Shown piece by piece: positions 26,934 to 36,019 of a stretch of 64,000 nucleotides of DNA. This stretch comes from Azonexus sp. (GTDB lineage: Bacteria > Pseudomonadota > Gammaproteobacteria > Burkholderiales > Rhodocyclaceae), in NCBI GenBank assembly GCA_031260295.1, contig JAIRKE010000025.1:62001-126000 (forward strand), read 5' to 3'. The translations under genes and the position numbers were made by a program. Below the pieces are notes generated by a model. That model made no database searches and had not been told where the DNA came from. It saw nothing but the letters and a program-made list of their open reading frames with translations. Position 1 is the stretch's first letter, and each line of letters opens with the position of its first letter.

Positions 26934-28921
26934 CGCGAGGTCTCCAGCGGCTCATCGAGCCGTTCGTTGCGCCCCGTCAGTGAGGCAGGCAATTTGTCGG
27001 TGTAAGGCATCAGTGCTTCCTGGACGGCGAAGCGACCCTGCCCTTCCATTCGGCTGCGGGTAGCATCCACTTCCTGTTGGCGACATGGCGTGTCCGGGTG
27101 GTCGATATAGTCTTTCGCGCCGTAGCCGCGCCAGCCCGGTGGCAGTTCCATTTTCATGACATCGAGCGGTTCGTACTCGAAACTCGGCATGCTGGCAGCC
27201 TCATCCGGCCAGAAAGCCAGCGTGCGTTTCAGCCATTCCCGGTCGTTGCGGCGCGGATAATCCTCGCGGAAATGCGCGCCCCGGCTTTCGGTGCGCAAAT
27301 AAGCGCCTTGCGCGATGATTAGCGCCAGCTTGAGCATGCGCCGGACCCTATAGGTTGCCACCAGTTCGGGATTAGCGGCGCGCGATTTGCCGGAAACGCC
27401 GATCTTGGCGCTCCGCTCCAGCAAACGCTGCAGATGCGCGATCCCGTCGAGCAGTTCATCGCCGTTGCGGAAAATACCGACGTGGCGGGTCATGATGTGC
27501 TGCATCTCGGTGCATAGCTGAAACGGGTTTTCGTGTCCGTTGCCGTCAAGGATGGCGGCGAGCTTTGCCTCTTCGCGCTGCACGAACTCGCGCGCCAGCG
27601 TGAGCGGGAATGGGGCATCATTTTCCGGCTTGTCGCAGAAGTCGGCGATGAATTCGCCGACGATCATGCCGGCGACCACGGTTTCGGCCACGGAGTTGCC
27701 GCCCAGTCGGTTGAAGCCGTGCAAATCCCAGCAGGCCGCCTCGCCCGCTGCGAATAGCCCTTTGAGCCAGGGCGACTGGCCGGTATGGTCGGTACGTATG
27801 CCGCCCATCGTGTAATGCTGCGCCGGACGCACGGGAATCCATTTCTCGGCCGGGTCGATGCCGAGGAAGTACTGGCAGATTTCCTTCACTTCGCGCAGGT
27901 TGTGCTCGATGTGCCGACGGCCGAGCAGCGTGATGTCCAGCCACAAGTGCGTCCCGAAGCGCGAGTGCACGCCCTTGCCGCTACGGATGTGTTCTTCCAT
28001 GCGCCGAGAAACGACATCGCGCGAGGCAAGTTCTTTCTTTTCCGGCTCGTAATTCGGCATGAAGCGGTCGCCGTTCACGTCCCGCAACAGACCGCCGTCT
28101 CCCCGGCAACCCTCGGTGACGAGAATACCCGCCGGGAAAATGCCGGTCGGGTGAAACTGCACGGGTTCCATGTTGCCCAGGCGGGCGACACCGGTTTCCA
28201 GCGCTATCGCGTGGCCCGAGCCATCGCAGATCACCGCGTTGGTCGTGACGTGGTAGAGCCGCCCCGCCCCGCCGGTGGCAATCGCCGTGGCCTTGGCCAG
28301 ATAGGCGATGAGTTCACCGGTCACGAGATTGCGTACTACCGCGCCATAACAGCGTTCTCCATCATGGATCAGTGCCACCGCCTCGGCGCGCTCATGCACC
28401 TCGATACCATGACGGATCGCCTGATTCGTGGTGGTGTACAGCATGGCGTGCCCGGTTCCATCCGCCGCGTAGCAGGTACGCCATTTCTTGGTGCCACCGA
28501 AGTCGCGTTGCGCAATTAGGCCATGCGCCTCGGCGCGCTCGGTGAGGGTGACTCTCTGTTCATTGATGACGACTTCGTGATCGCCGCCGCGTACCCGGCT
28601 CCAAGGCATGCCCCAGGCCGCGAGTTCGCGCACCGCTTTGGGAGCGGTGTTGACGAACATGCGCGCAACGACCTGATCCGCACCCCAATCGCTGCCGCGC
28701 ACCGTATCCTCGAAGTGCACATCCTCGCTATCGCCGATGCCCTTGGTGACATTGGCCAGCGATGCCTGCATGCCACCCTGGGCGGCGACCGAATGCGAGC
28801 GTTTGGCCGGAACCAGCGAGAGCACCACGGTCTCATGCCCGCGCTGGCGGGCCGCAATGGCCATACGCAAGCCGGCCAGGCCGCCGCCAATCACCAGCAC
28901 ATCGGTCATGAATGTTTTCAT
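26930..28921 (-). CDS. frdA: Fumarate reductase flavoprotein subunit
   Basis: Catalytic subunit that reduces fumarate to succinate on the cytoplasmic side. The FAD-binding N-terminus is [17 protein letters not shown]. The covalent FAD histidine is H43 in [14 protein letters not shown], the same number as in Wolinella. Substrate-loop motifs include [19 protein letters not shown], and [11 protein letters not shown] with the conserved His. At 663 residues it is longer than typical SdhA (about 590) and fits the epsilonproteobacterial FrdA type. ATGA overlaps on both sides point to a tight frdC-frdA-frdB transcript. Confidence 0.93.
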   Translation of the reverse strand: MKTFMTDVLVIGGGLAGLRMAIAARQRGHETVVLSLVPAKRSHSVAAQGGMQASLANVTKGIGDSEDVHFEDTVRGSDWGADQVVARMFVNTAPKAVRELAAWGMPWSRVRGGDHEVVINEQRVTLTERAEAHGLIAQRDFGGTKKWRTCYAADGTGHAMLYTTTNQAIRHGIEVHERAEAVALIHDGERCYGAVVRNLVTGELIAYLAKATAIATGGAGRLYHVTTNAVICDGSGHAIALETGVARLGNMEPVQFHPTGIFPAGILVTEGCRGDGGLLRDVNGDRFMPNYEPEKKELASRDVVSRRMEEHIRSGKGVHSRFGTHLWLDITLLGRRHIEHNLREVKEICQYFLGIDPAEKWIPVRPAQHYTMGGIRTDHTGQSPWLKGLFAAGEAACWDLHGFNRLGGNSVAETVVAGMIVGEFIADFCDKPENDAPFPLTLAREFVQREEAKLAAILDGNGHENPFQLCTEMQHIMTRHVGIFRNGDELLDGIAHLQRLLERSAKIGVSGKSRAANPELVATYRVRRMLKLALIIAQGAYLRTESRGAHFREDYPRRNDREWLKRTLAFWPDEAASMPSFEYEPLDVMKMELPPGWRGYGAKDYIDHPDTPCRQQEVDATRSRMEGQGRFAVQEALMPYTDKLPASLTGRNERLDEPLETSR

Positions 28922-29688
28922 TGCCCGTCTCCCCGGTGCGCTGCCTGCTCTACCGCCCAGTCCGGCGTATAACGCTCTCCCGCATGGGCGCGGTGCTCAT
29001 AACCGATCTTCATGTAGGCGGCCAATGTCGCCAACCCCAGCACCAGGAAAAACCCGGTCAGCGCCCATTTCACTTTTTTCAAGGTCTGGCGCGATGCGTT
29101 CGGCCAGCCCCATTTGACCGTCAGCCGGTACAGGCCGATACCGCCGTGCAATTCCACGGCCAGTAGCATGACCAGATAAAACGGCCACAAACCGTCGCTC
29201 CACATACGGTCGGATGACGCAAAGGGGCCGATGTTCTGCGGCCAGAAAAACATCTGGTAGAGATGCGCTGAAGCGAGAAAAAACAACAGAAAGCCAGTGT
29301 AGACCTGCCATATCCACAAGGTGGAATCCTCATGGCGCATTACTTTGGCATGGGCGCGAATGGCCCGCCACTGCCGGTAGTTGATCGGGAATTTGCGCAC
29401 CGCCAGGAGCGCGTGCCCGACGAATACCAGCGCCACGAAACCGACGACGCAGGACACCAGCCACGGATAACTCTTGCCGAAGAAAAAATAGCCCTCGAAC
29501 AGCTTGGTGATCGTCCACATGGCCGACTCGCCCAGCAGAATCGAGGCGACGAAACCCATGTGCGCCCACATGAAAAGCGCCAGGAAAAGACCGGTGCTGC
29601 TTTGCAGCAAATCGAACCGGGCCGGCCATCTGTTTTTCCGGGATTTGTCGGCCAATCCCGCATGAATGATAAGAGTTTCGTTAGCCAC
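28918..29688 (-). CDS. frdC: Fumarate reductase di-haem cytochrome b subunit
   Basis: Single membrane anchor with five helices that oxidises quinol. Four histidines, H43, H92, H142 and H181, sit in [24 protein letters not shown] and [10 protein letters not shown]. Each is exactly one position below the Wolinella succinogenes haem ligands H44, H93, H143 and H182. Glutamates E65 and E179 match Wolinella E66 (menaquinol site) and E180 (E-pathway). The start is GTG at 29688 with GAGGG upstream. First gene of the frdCAB operon. Residue numbers for Wolinella are from memory of the published structure. Confidence 0.93.
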   Translation of the reverse strand: MANETLIIHAGLADKSRKNRWPARFDLLQSSTGLFLALFMWAHMGFVASILLGESAMWTITKLFEGYFFFGKSYPWLVSCVVGFVALVFVGHALLAVRKFPINYRQWRAIRAHAKVMRHEDSTLWIWQVYTGFLLFFLASAHLYQMFFWPQNIGPFASSDRMWSDGLWPFYLVMLLAVELHGGIGLYRLTVKWGWPNASRQTLKKVKWALTGFFLVLGLATLAAYMKIGYEHRAHAGERYTPDWAVEQAAHRGDGQ

Positions 29689-29777
29689 TGCCTGCCCTCA
29701 AGGGACATTGACACAGTGCAGCATAATAGCCGTTTTTCAGGCAAATGCCATCATGCCGTCTTGCTTGGACAATGGAA

Positions 29778-30533
29778 TTACGCCCCGGCCGCGCCGCAGA
29801 CGGAGCAGGCCGGATCCTTGCCGAAGCGCACGCTGCGCCATTCCATGCTCAAGGCATCGAGTAGCAGCAGGCGGCCGGCCAGGCTCTCGCCGATGCCGGC
29901 CGCCAGTTTCAGCGCCTCGGCTGCCTGCATGGCGCCGATGATGCCGGTCAGCGGGGCAAAGACGCCCAAGACCGCGCAGCGCACCTCCTCGATGTCGGCG
30001 GCTTCGGGAAACAGGCAGTGGTAGCACGGAGCATCGCTGCGGCGCAGGTCGTAGACGCTGATCTGGCCGTCAAAGCGGATCGCGGCGCCGGATACCAGCG
30101 GTTTTTTGTACTGGACGCAAGCGCGGTTGATGGCGTGGCGGGTGGCGAAGTTGTCGGTACAGTCGAGCACCAGATCGGCGCTGGCTACCTGTGCCGCCAG
30201 TGTGTCGCCGGCGAGGCGCTGCTGCAGCGGCACGATGGCGATCTCGGGGTTGATCGCCTGCAGCGCTTGCCGTCCCGATTCGGCCTTGGCCATGCCGACG
30301 CGCGCCTGGGTGTGCAGGATTTGTCTTTGCAGGTTGGTGAAGTCGACGCTGTCGTCGTCGACCAGCGTGATCTTGCCGATTCCGGCCGAAGCCAGGTAGA
30401 GGGCCGCCGGTGAACCGAGACCGCCGGCACCAATGACCAGCGCATGGGTGTCGAGAATGCGCTCCTGCCCCTCGATACCCAGTTTGTCGAGCAGGATATG
30501 GCGGCTATAGCGAAGAAGCTGCTCGTCGGTCAT
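29778..30533 (-). CDS. moeB: MoeB/ThiF-family adenylyltransferase
   Basis: E1-like enzyme that adenylates the C-terminus of a sulfur-carrier protein (MoaD or ThiS). The 251-residue product has the ATP loop VIGAGGLGSPAALYLASAG, LVDDDSVDFTNLQRQ, LVLDCTDNFATRHAIN with the catalytic-type Cys, and two zinc-binding CxxC pairs (CYHC and CSVC). MoeB and ThiF cannot be separated without partners; the symbol follows the closer length match to MoeB. ATG at 30533 gives MTDEQLLRYSRHILL, the normal N-terminus. No MoaD or ThiS gene is next to it. Confidence 0.85.
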   Translation of the reverse strand: MTDEQLLRYSRHILLDKLGIEGQERILDTHALVIGAGGLGSPAALYLASAGIGKITLVDDDSVDFTNLQRQILHTQARVGMAKAESGRQALQAINPEIAIVPLQQRLAGDTLAAQVASADLVLDCTDNFATRHAINRACVQYKKPLVSGAAIRFDGQISVYDLRRSDAPCYHCLFPEAADIEEVRCAVLGVFAPLTGIIGAMQAAEALKLAAGIGESLAGRLLLLDALSMEWRSVRFGKDPACSVCGAAGA

Positions 30534-30604
30534 CGGTGAGTCTTGGGTCGGGCGGCGGGACGGCGAAACGTCGCTGCCGACGACCGGCAAGCGGTACTTG
30601 GCAA

Positions 30605-31006
30605 CTATTTGTACTCCCGCCACTCCGGCGGCGTATCGTCATGGTCACCGTGCGGGTGGTGTTCCCAGGCTTTGATGTAGGCTTCCTGCGCGGAACGCTT
30701 GATGCGCTTTTCCGGCGCGTCGATGTTGTGCAGTTGGGTGTCCTCGACGTAATAGATCAAGGCCCGGGTCAGCTTGGTCATCAGTGTGTTGTCGAGATGG
30801 TAGCCCTTGTCCACCAGATGCTCGTCGAGTTCGCGCAGGGTGTGCTGGCGCAGATCGTAGGCGACACCGATGATGCGCTTTTCGTAGCTGGCGTCGACTT
30901 CCAGTTCGTCCATGCGGCGCAGATCGTCCGCCGCCTCCGGCACTTGGCCGGGCGGGAACTTGGAAAACAGAATCTCGCGTTTCTTGTTCAGGTCAGAGCC
31001 GGACAT
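30605..31006 (-). CDS. Conserved hypothetical protein, 133 aa
   Basis: Soluble acidic/basic protein of unknown role. The central segment VAYDLRQHTLRELDEHLVDK with TRALIYYVEDTQLHN looks like a small alpha/beta fold. The C-terminus is His-rich (HHPHGDHDDTPPE) and could bind metal. A strong GGGGAGG site precedes ATG at 31006. It lies 71 bases upstream of moeB, same direction, and right after a dispersed repeat copy. Metal delivery is a guess based on the His tail only. Confidence 0.65.
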   Translation of the reverse strand: MSGSDLNKKREILFSKFPPGQVPEAADDLRRMDELEVDASYEKRIIGVAYDLRQHTLRELDEHLVDKGYHLDNTLMTKLTRALIYYVEDTQLHNIDAPEKRIKRSAQEAYIKAWEHHPHGDHDDTPPEWREYK

Positions 31007-31028
31007 CGTTCCTCCCCGTGGCTAGGTT

Positions 31029-31182
31029 TGCTGCCCCGCAAATAGCTGCACATGAAATCGTGTTTTTATACCCACGGCGGTGTGCAAATGCTCGCGATAC
31101 CACCCGGTGTCGCTACGCTTCGCGCCTTGCCGTGAGCGTGAATTGATCAATTTCATTGGTGCAGCCATTTACAGGGCAGCAC
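31029..31182. repeat. Palindromic intergenic element with terminal inverted repeats, copy A
   Basis: About 154 bases between the ctpA stop and the 133-aa gene. The left end (tgctgccccgcaaatagctg, then cacatgaaat) is roughly the reverse complement of the right end (aatttcattggtgcagccat, then ttacagggcagcac). Internal bases include gcaaatgctcgcgataccac and cgcgccttgccgtgagcg. A homologous copy lies at 48882-49038. Element type (MITE or REPIN-like) is inferred; no transposase is in the window. Confidence 0.75.
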
Positions 31183-31187
31183 GCTGA

Positions 31188-32621
31188 CTATTTCGGCTTG
31201 TACTGCATGATTTGCAGACCCTTGAGCAGATTCAGCGCCTGCTGGAACTGGTAATCGCCGGGGCTGGCGTATTCCAGGCGTTGCGGCATGTTTTCTTCAT
31301 CCTCTTCCTTGCCGCTCTTGTCCTTGCCTGGCTTGCCGTTGCTCGGCTTGGTCGCGGTCGGTTTGGTTTCGCTGCGCGGCGACGCTTCTTCCTTTTCGCG
31401 GTCGTTGTTCAGGTGGCGTTCGAGGTCGACCTCGCGGATGCGGCCGATGGTCGATGCGGCGCTACCGTCGGCGGTTTCCTCGACGACGATGTCGGGGACG
31501 ATGCCCTTGGCCTGGATTGAGCGCCCTTCCGGCGTGTAGTAGCGGGCCGTGGTCAGCTTGATGGCGGTGTTGCCCGGCAGCGGCACGACCGATTGCACGG
31601 AGCCCTTGCCGAAGGTCTGGGTGCCCATGATTACCGCCCGCTTGTGGTCCTGCAGGGCGCCGGCAACGATTTCCGAGGCCGAGGCCGAGCCGCTGTTGAC
31701 CAGCACCACCAGCGGCACTCGCTTGATGTCGACCGGCAGGCCGTGGAGCGGATCCTCGCGGGTGCCGCGCAGGTAGTCGCGTGGCCGGGCGAGGAATTCC
31801 TGCTTGGCGTCTTCGGTGCGGCCGTCGGTCGAGACGACCTTGACATCGGGCGGCAGGAAGGCGGCGGCAACGCCGATGGCACTGTTGAGCAGGCCGCCCG
31901 GGTCGTTGCGCAGGTCGAGCACGAGGCCGTTCAGTTTGCCGTCGCCTTCCTTGTACAGCTTGCCGATATGCTTGGCCAGGTCGGCGACGGTGTTTTCCTG
32001 GAACTGAGTGATGCGAATCCAGCCGTAGCCCGGTTCGACCAGCTTGGACTTGACGCTTTGCACCTTGATCACTTCGCGGATCAGGGTGATTTCCAGCGGC
32101 TTGGCCTCGCCTTTACGCAGGATGGTCAGCTTGATCGGGGTCTTCGGCTTGCCGCGCATTTTCTTGACGGCATCGGTCAGAGTCAGGCCCTTGACCGGCG
32201 TTTCGTCGAGCTTGAAGATCAGGTCGCCGGACTTGATGCCGGCGCGATAGGCCGGCGTGTCCTCGATGGGCGAGATGACTTTGACCAGTCCGTCTTCCAT
32301 GCCGACCTCGATGCCGAGGCCGCCGAATTCGCCCTGGGTGCCAACCTGCAAATCCTTGAAGGCGTCGGCGTCGAGATAGGCCGAGTGCGGATCGAGATTG
32401 GACAGCATGCCGGTAATGGCATTGGTGATCATTTTCTTGTCTTCGACCGGCTCGACGTAGCCCTGCTTGATCGCGCCGTATACCTCGGCGAAGGTGCGCA
32501 ACTCTTCGATCGGCAGGCCGGGGCCGGCTTCTTTGTCGGCCAGGGCGGGGAGGTGCAGGCTGATCATGGCGCCAGCCAGAAATCCTCCGGCAATCAAACT
32601 GACAGTTTTAATTTTGTTCAT
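31188..32621 (-). CDS. ctpA: C-terminal processing peptidase, S41 family
   Basis: Periplasmic serine protease with a PDZ domain that cleaves substrates from the C-terminus. An N-terminal hydrophobic segment (about residues 4-28) acts as signal or anchor. The PDZ domain follows (GLGIEVGMEDGLVKVISPIE). Catalytic Ser is in VNSGSASASEIVAGAL and the Lys in FGKGSVQSVVPL. The C-terminal tail has a Lys/Glu-rich linker. The start is taken as ATG 32621, which overlaps the envC stop as ATGA; ATG 32636 is the alternative. envC-ctpA order is standard in proteobacteria; gpmI, often upstream, is absent. Confidence 0.92.
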   Translation of the reverse strand: MNKIKTVSLIAGGFLAGAMISLHLPALADKEAGPGLPIEELRTFAEVYGAIKQGYVEPVEDKKMITNAITGMLSNLDPHSAYLDADAFKDLQVGTQGEFGGLGIEVGMEDGLVKVISPIEDTPAYRAGIKSGDLIFKLDETPVKGLTLTDAVKKMRGKPKTPIKLTILRKGEAKPLEITLIREVIKVQSVKSKLVEPGYGWIRITQFQENTVADLAKHIGKLYKEGDGKLNGLVLDLRNDPGGLLNSAIGVAAAFLPPDVKVVSTDGRTEDAKQEFLARPRDYLRGTREDPLHGLPVDIKRVPLVVLVNSGSASASEIVAGALQDHKRAVIMGTQTFGKGSVQSVVPLPGNTAIKLTTARYYTPEGRSIQAKGIVPDIVVEETADGSAASTIGRIREVDLERHLNNDREKEEASPRSETKPTATKPSNGKPGKDKSGKEEDEENMPQRLEYASPGDYQFQQALNLLKGLQIMQYKPK

Positions 32622-33979
32622 TTCAGATTGGCCCATTTCATCGGGTTGATCGGTTGGCCCTGGTGGCGGAGTTCAAAGTATAAACCGGATTCTGGATTGC
32701 CTCCGCTGTTACCCACAGTGGCTATCGTGTCGCCGCCCTTGACCGCCTGGCCGACTTGTTTGAGCAGCGAATCATTGTTGCCGTAGATCGACAGATAGGC
32801 ATCGCCGTGGTCGACAATCAGCAGGTTGCCGAAACCGCGCATCCATTCGGCGAAGACCACCCGGCCATTGGCGATGGCCTTGACCTCGCTGCCGCCGCCA
32901 GCCTTGATGAACAGGCCGCGCCAGGTGCCGCCGCCGTCGCGCGGGGCGCCGAAACGGCCGCTGACCGTACCGCGTACCGGCAGGCGGAGCTTGCCCTTCT
33001 GACGGGCGAAGCTACCGTCGTTGGGCACCGGTTCATAGCGGTTCTCGCCTTCGCTACGCGCCGTCGTGGCCGGAGTGCCTTCGCGCTGGGTTTTCTGCCG
33101 GGCCGCTTCGGCCGCGCGGGCGGCCTCGGCGCGGGCGGCCTGCGCGGCCTGGGCGGCGAGAATCTTTGTCAGGCGGTCGATCAACTGGGTCAGCCGCTTT
33201 TCGTCCTTCTGCAACTCGCCGATTTCCTTGCGTTGCGCCTTGACCTTGCTTGACACCTCGGCATACAGCGCCTTGTGCTCGTCGCGCTGACGGCTCAATT
33301 CGCCGGCGCGTTGCTGCTGCTGTGTTTCCACTTCGGCCAGTTCCGCGCTGCGTTCGCGGGCATCGGCGGCCAGGCTCTTTTTCTTCTCCAGGGTCTTGCC
33401 GATTTCATCCATCAAGTCGGCCCGGCTGCGGGCAATGGCCGACAGGTAGTGCAGGTCGCGCGCCATCTGGTTCGGGTCGTCGCCGTTGAGCAGCATTTGC
33501 AGCGAATCCGGCGTGCCTCGCAGGTATTGTTTGTAGAGCAGGCGCTCCAGTTGCGCCTGCTGCTGCCCCAGGGTGGCGCCCAGTTCATTCGATTGTTGTT
33601 CCAGGCTTTGCAGATTGTGTTGCAGCCGCCCGCGTTGCCCGGCCAGGTCGTGCAACTCGCGTTGCAGGCGGGAAATCTGGCGCTCCGAGTCGCGCAGCCG
33701 GCTGGCCGCGTCGGCCTGGTTCTCCTCGCTGGCGTTCAGTTCCTTGCGCAGCGTCTCGATGCGGTTGCGCAGTTCGCCGAGGTCGGCCTGGTGTTCGGCG
33801 ATTTCCGGTGTCGGTGCCGGCGCGGTTTTCTTCTGGGCGCTGGCCGGCGCGATTCCCAGAAGCGCGGCGGCCAGCAATAGGGCCGCCCGGCGCGTTCTCG
33901 GTTTTGGCGGGGCGTTCCGAAATACCCCGGGCGGCGCGGCGCACCGGCACGCGGCGGTGCGTTCTTGTCGTTGGGCCAT
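32618..33979 (-). CDS. envC: Murein hydrolase activator EnvC (degenerate M23/LytM)
   Basis: Periplasmic activator of cell-separation amidases. Signal peptide with an alanine-rich core (RAALLLAAALLGIAPASAQ). A long coiled coil spans about residues 65-270. The C-terminal LytM domain carries GRFGAPRDGGGTWRGLFIKA and YLSIYGNNDSLLK, where the metal-binding HxxxD and HxH residues of active M23 enzymes are missing. That is the expected state for EnvC. ATG at 33979 is preferred; a TTG at 34015 extends the frame without family support. Divergent from the ArsR-type gene. Confidence 0.92.
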   Translation of the reverse strand: MAQRQERTAACRCAAPPGVFRNAPPKPRTRRAALLLAAALLGIAPASAQKKTAPAPTPEIAEHQADLGELRNRIETLRKELNASEENQADAASRLRDSERQISRLQRELHDLAGQRGRLQHNLQSLEQQSNELGATLGQQQAQLERLLYKQYLRGTPDSLQMLLNGDDPNQMARDLHYLSAIARSRADLMDEIGKTLEKKKSLAADARERSAELAEVETQQQQRAGELSRQRDEHKALYAEVSSKVKAQRKEIGELQKDEKRLTQLIDRLTKILAAQAAQAARAEAARAAEAARQKTQREGTPATTARSEGENRYEPVPNDGSFARQKGKLRLPVRGTVSGRFGAPRDGGGTWRGLFIKAGGGSEVKAIANGRVVFAEWMRGFGNLLIVDHGDAYLSIYGNNDSLLKQVGQAVKGGDTIATVGNSGGNPESGLYFELRHQGQPINPMKWANLK

Positions 33980-34025
33980 GGGGATCTGACGGTGATTAAG
34001 GTCGGCGAAACGCAAGGCCTTATTT

Positions 34026-34031
34026 TATAAT
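34026..34031 (+). promoter_or_regulatory. Candidate -10 of the ArsR-rhodanese-grx transcript
   Basis: Perfect TATAAT, about 30 bases before the TTG start at 34061, in the 81-base gap shared with envC. The overlapping minus-strand sequence TATAAA could serve envC. No good -35 was seen at 34003-34008. Confidence 0.45.
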
Positions 34032-34060
34032 GATCCATTCACCGATAACGAGGTTTCATC

Positions 34061-34381
34061 TTGGCAGGCCCTTCCTTCAACATGATCGAGAAGCAAGAGC
34101 ACATCGAGCTGGCGGCGCGCGCGTTGAAGTCGATTGCTCATCCGCTGCGGCTCAAGGTTCTCTGTGTGCTGGGCGACCACGAGGCCTGCGTGCAGGAGAT
34201 CGTCGAGGCAGTGGGCACCTCGCAGAGTAATATTTCCCAACACCTGGCGATCCTGCGCGAAAAGGGGATCCTGGTCACGCGCAAGGATGCCAACCGGGTC
34301 TACTATCGCGTCGGCGATCAGCGGACGCTGCAGCTTGTCGGTATGATGCGCGAAGTTTTTTGTGGCGAGGAGTCCCGCTAG
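34061..34381 (+). CDS. ArsR-family regulator with SqrR/BigR-like cysteine pair
   Basis: Winged-helix repressor of 106 residues. The recognition helix is TSQSNISQHLAILREKGIL and the wing RKDANRVYYRV. Cysteines C35 (in LKVLCVLGD) and C101 (in REVFCGE) are 66 residues apart, the spacing of the persulfide-sensing pair in SqrR (C41/C107), BigR (C42/C108) and YgaV (C29/C95). C43 is an extra cysteine. The ArsR arsenic motif ELCVCDL is absent. TTG at 34061 is the start, supported by GAGGT six bases upstream; ATG 34082 lacks a site. Immediately followed by rhodanese and glutaredoxin genes. A persulfide or redox sensor is inferred from cysteines and context. Confidence 0.85.
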   Translation: MAGPSFNMIEKQEHIELAARALKSIAHPLRLKVLCVLGDHEACVQEIVEAVGTSQSNISQHLAILREKGILVTRKDANRVYYRVGDQRTLQLVGMMREVFCGEESR

Positions 34382-34807
34382 ATGCCGATGGAATTCATTA
34401 ACCAGAATATTTTGCTGATCGCGGTCGTCGTGGTCAGCGGCCTTGGGCTGTTGTGGCCCCTGCTTGTCGGCTCGGCCGGCAAGGGCCTGGATCCGGTCGC
34501 GGCGACGCTGTTGATCAACCGCGAGGATGCAGCCATTCTCGATGTGCGCGAAGCCAACGAGTTCGCTGGCGGGCATTTGCCGGAAGCCAGGAACATCCCG
34601 CTCGGCAAGCTGGCCGAGCGCATCGGCGATTTGGAGAAGTTCAAGGATCGAGCACTGCTCGTCTGCTGCGCCGCCGGCGTTCGCTCCGGCAAGGCCTGCG
34701 CCGAACTGAAGAAGAATGGCTTCACCAGGATGCATTCCCTGGCCGGTGGTGTCGACGCCTGGGTGGCTGCCGGCTACCCGGTGAAAAAGGGCACGCGCAA
34801 CAAATGA
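34382..34807 (+). CDS. Membrane-anchored rhodanese-like sulfurtransferase (YibN-like)
   Basis: One N-terminal membrane helix (ILLIAVVVVSGLGLLWPLLV, residues 10-29) and a single rhodanese domain. DVREANEFAGGHLPEARNIP is the CH2A-type motif; the active loop is CAAGVRS with the catalytic cysteine. At 141 residues it resembles YibN. It starts directly after the ArsR stop and overlaps grxC by ATGA, as in the yibN-grxC-secB-gpsA order of E. coli. Confidence 0.9.
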   Translation: MPMEFINQNILLIAVVVVSGLGLLWPLLVGSAGKGLDPVAATLLINREDAAILDVREANEFAGGHLPEARNIPLGKLAERIGDLEKFKDRALLVCCAAGVRSGKACAELKKNGFTRMHSLAGGVDAWVAAGYPVKKGTRNK

Positions 34808-35073
34808 ACGCGCCGGTCCTGATGTACACCACGGCGGTGTGTCCCTATTGCATCCGCGCCAAGCAGTTGCTGCAGGCGCGCGGCGTGACCGAGATTGCCG
34901 AGGTCCGGGTCGACCTCGACCCTGAGCGGCGCGAGGAGATGATGCAGCGCACCGGGCGACGTACCGTGCCGCAGATTTATATCGGCGAAACCCATGTCGG
35001 CGGCTGCGACGACCTGGTTGCCCTTGACGCAGCCGGCGGACTGAGGCCACTGCTCGCAGGCTCGACCTCCTGA
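34804..35073 (+). CDS. grxC: Glutaredoxin 3
   Basis: GSH-dependent dithiol oxidoreductase. 89 residues with the active site CPYC (TTAVCPYCIRAKQLL), the cis-Pro TVP motif in GRRTVPQIYIG, and the GSH-binding GGCDDLVAL. ATG at 34804 overlaps the rhodanese stop. secB follows after 29 bases. Confidence 0.95.
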   Translation: MNAPVLMYTTAVCPYCIRAKQLLQARGVTEIAEVRVDLDPERREEMMQRTGRRTVPQIYIGETHVGGCDDLVALDAAGGLRPLLAGSTS

Positions 35074-35102
35074 CCATTTACCCCTTCTGAAAGAAAGACA
35101 TC

Positions 35103-35570
35103 ATGGAACAGAACGAACAACCCGTTTTCGGCATCGAAAAGCTCTACGTCAAGGATATTTCCGTCGAGGTGCCGAATGCGCCGGAAATCTTCCTCGAACG
35201 CGAGACGCCGCAGATCCAGATCCAGCTCAATACCAACGGACGCGCGGTTGGCGAGCATGTATACGAAGTCGTGTTGACGGTGACGGTGACCGCTAAGCTT
35301 GGCGAGAAGACCGTGTTCCTGGTCGAAGTCGGTCAGAGCGGCGTTTTCCGCATCCAGAACGTGCCGCAGGAACAGCTTGAGCCGCTGATCGCCGTGGCCT
35401 GCCCGAACATCCTTTTCCCCTATGCCCGCGAAGTCGTGTCCGATACGGTCGGCCGTGCCGGCTTCCAGCCGATCGTGCTGCAGCCGGTCAACTTCGAGGC
35501 GATGTACATGCAGCGCTTGCAGGAACAGCAGCAGGAACAATCGGCTCCCGCCGAGGCGACGCTCCAGTAA
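35103..35570 (+). CDS. secB: Protein-export chaperone SecB
   Basis: Tetrameric cytoplasmic chaperone that hands unfolded precursors to SecA. 155 residues. Family blocks: FGIEKLYVKDISVEVPNAPE, YEVVLTVTVTAKLGEKTVFL and the conserved CPNILFPYARE with VSDTVGRAGFQP. The tail is Gln/Glu-rich. Neighbours grxC and gpsA are the usual ones. Confidence 0.97.
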   Translation: MEQNEQPVFGIEKLYVKDISVEVPNAPEIFLERETPQIQIQLNTNGRAVGEHVYEVVLTVTVTAKLGEKTVFLVEVGQSGVFRIQNVPQEQLEPLIAVACPNILFPYAREVVSDTVGRAGFQPIVLQPVNFEAMYMQRLQEQQQEQSAPAEATLQ

Positions 35571-35578
35571 GGACGATC

Positions 35579-36019
35579 ATGCTGCGCCGATTGCTCCCCG
35601 TTCTGCTGCTGGCCGGCTTTGCCGGGGCCGCATCGGCCAGCGAGTTCCGCACCGTCGAAGCGCCGGTGGCCATTCTCTACGACACGCCGTCGCAGAAAGG
35701 CCAGAAGCTGTACCTGATCAAAACGCAGACGCCGGTCGAGGTCATCGTCCGGCTCGAAGGCTGGGTCAAGGTACGTGACGCCGAGGGGTCGCTGGCCTGG
35801 ATCGAGGCCGGCAACCTGTCCGAGCGGCGCAACCTGGTGGTCATCGCGCCGCAGGCGGAAATCCGCCAGGCGGACAATCCCGATGCCGCAATCGTGGCCG
35901 AGCTGGACAAATGGGTCGCCGTCGAATGGCTCGGCCCGGCTGCTCCAGGCTGGGTCCGCGTCAAGCATCGCGATGGCGCCACCGGTTTCGTGCGCGCTGC
36001 CCAGGTCTGGGGTCTGTGA
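35579..36019 (+). CDS. Periplasmic bacterial SH3-domain protein
   Basis: Signal peptide [20 protein letters not shown], then two SH3b-like modules: [20 protein letters not shown] with [16 protein letters not shown], and [20 protein letters not shown] with [20 protein letters not shown]. Such modules often bind peptidoglycan; the exact role is unknown. It sits between secB and gpsA, which it overlaps by GTGA. Confidence 0.85.
   Translation: MLRRLLPVLLLAGFAGAASASEFRTVEAPVAILYDTPSQKGQKLYLIKTQTPVEVIVRLEGWVKVRDAEGSLAWIEAGNLSERRNLVVIAPQAEIRQADNPDAAIVAELDKWVAVEWLGPAAPGWVRVKHRDGATGFVRAAQVWGL

Noticed and set aside
29708..29727. TTGACA near 29.71 kb as a plus-strand promoter
   Set aside because: The only -10-like sequence (CATAAT) is 8 bases away and there is no plus-strand gene there.
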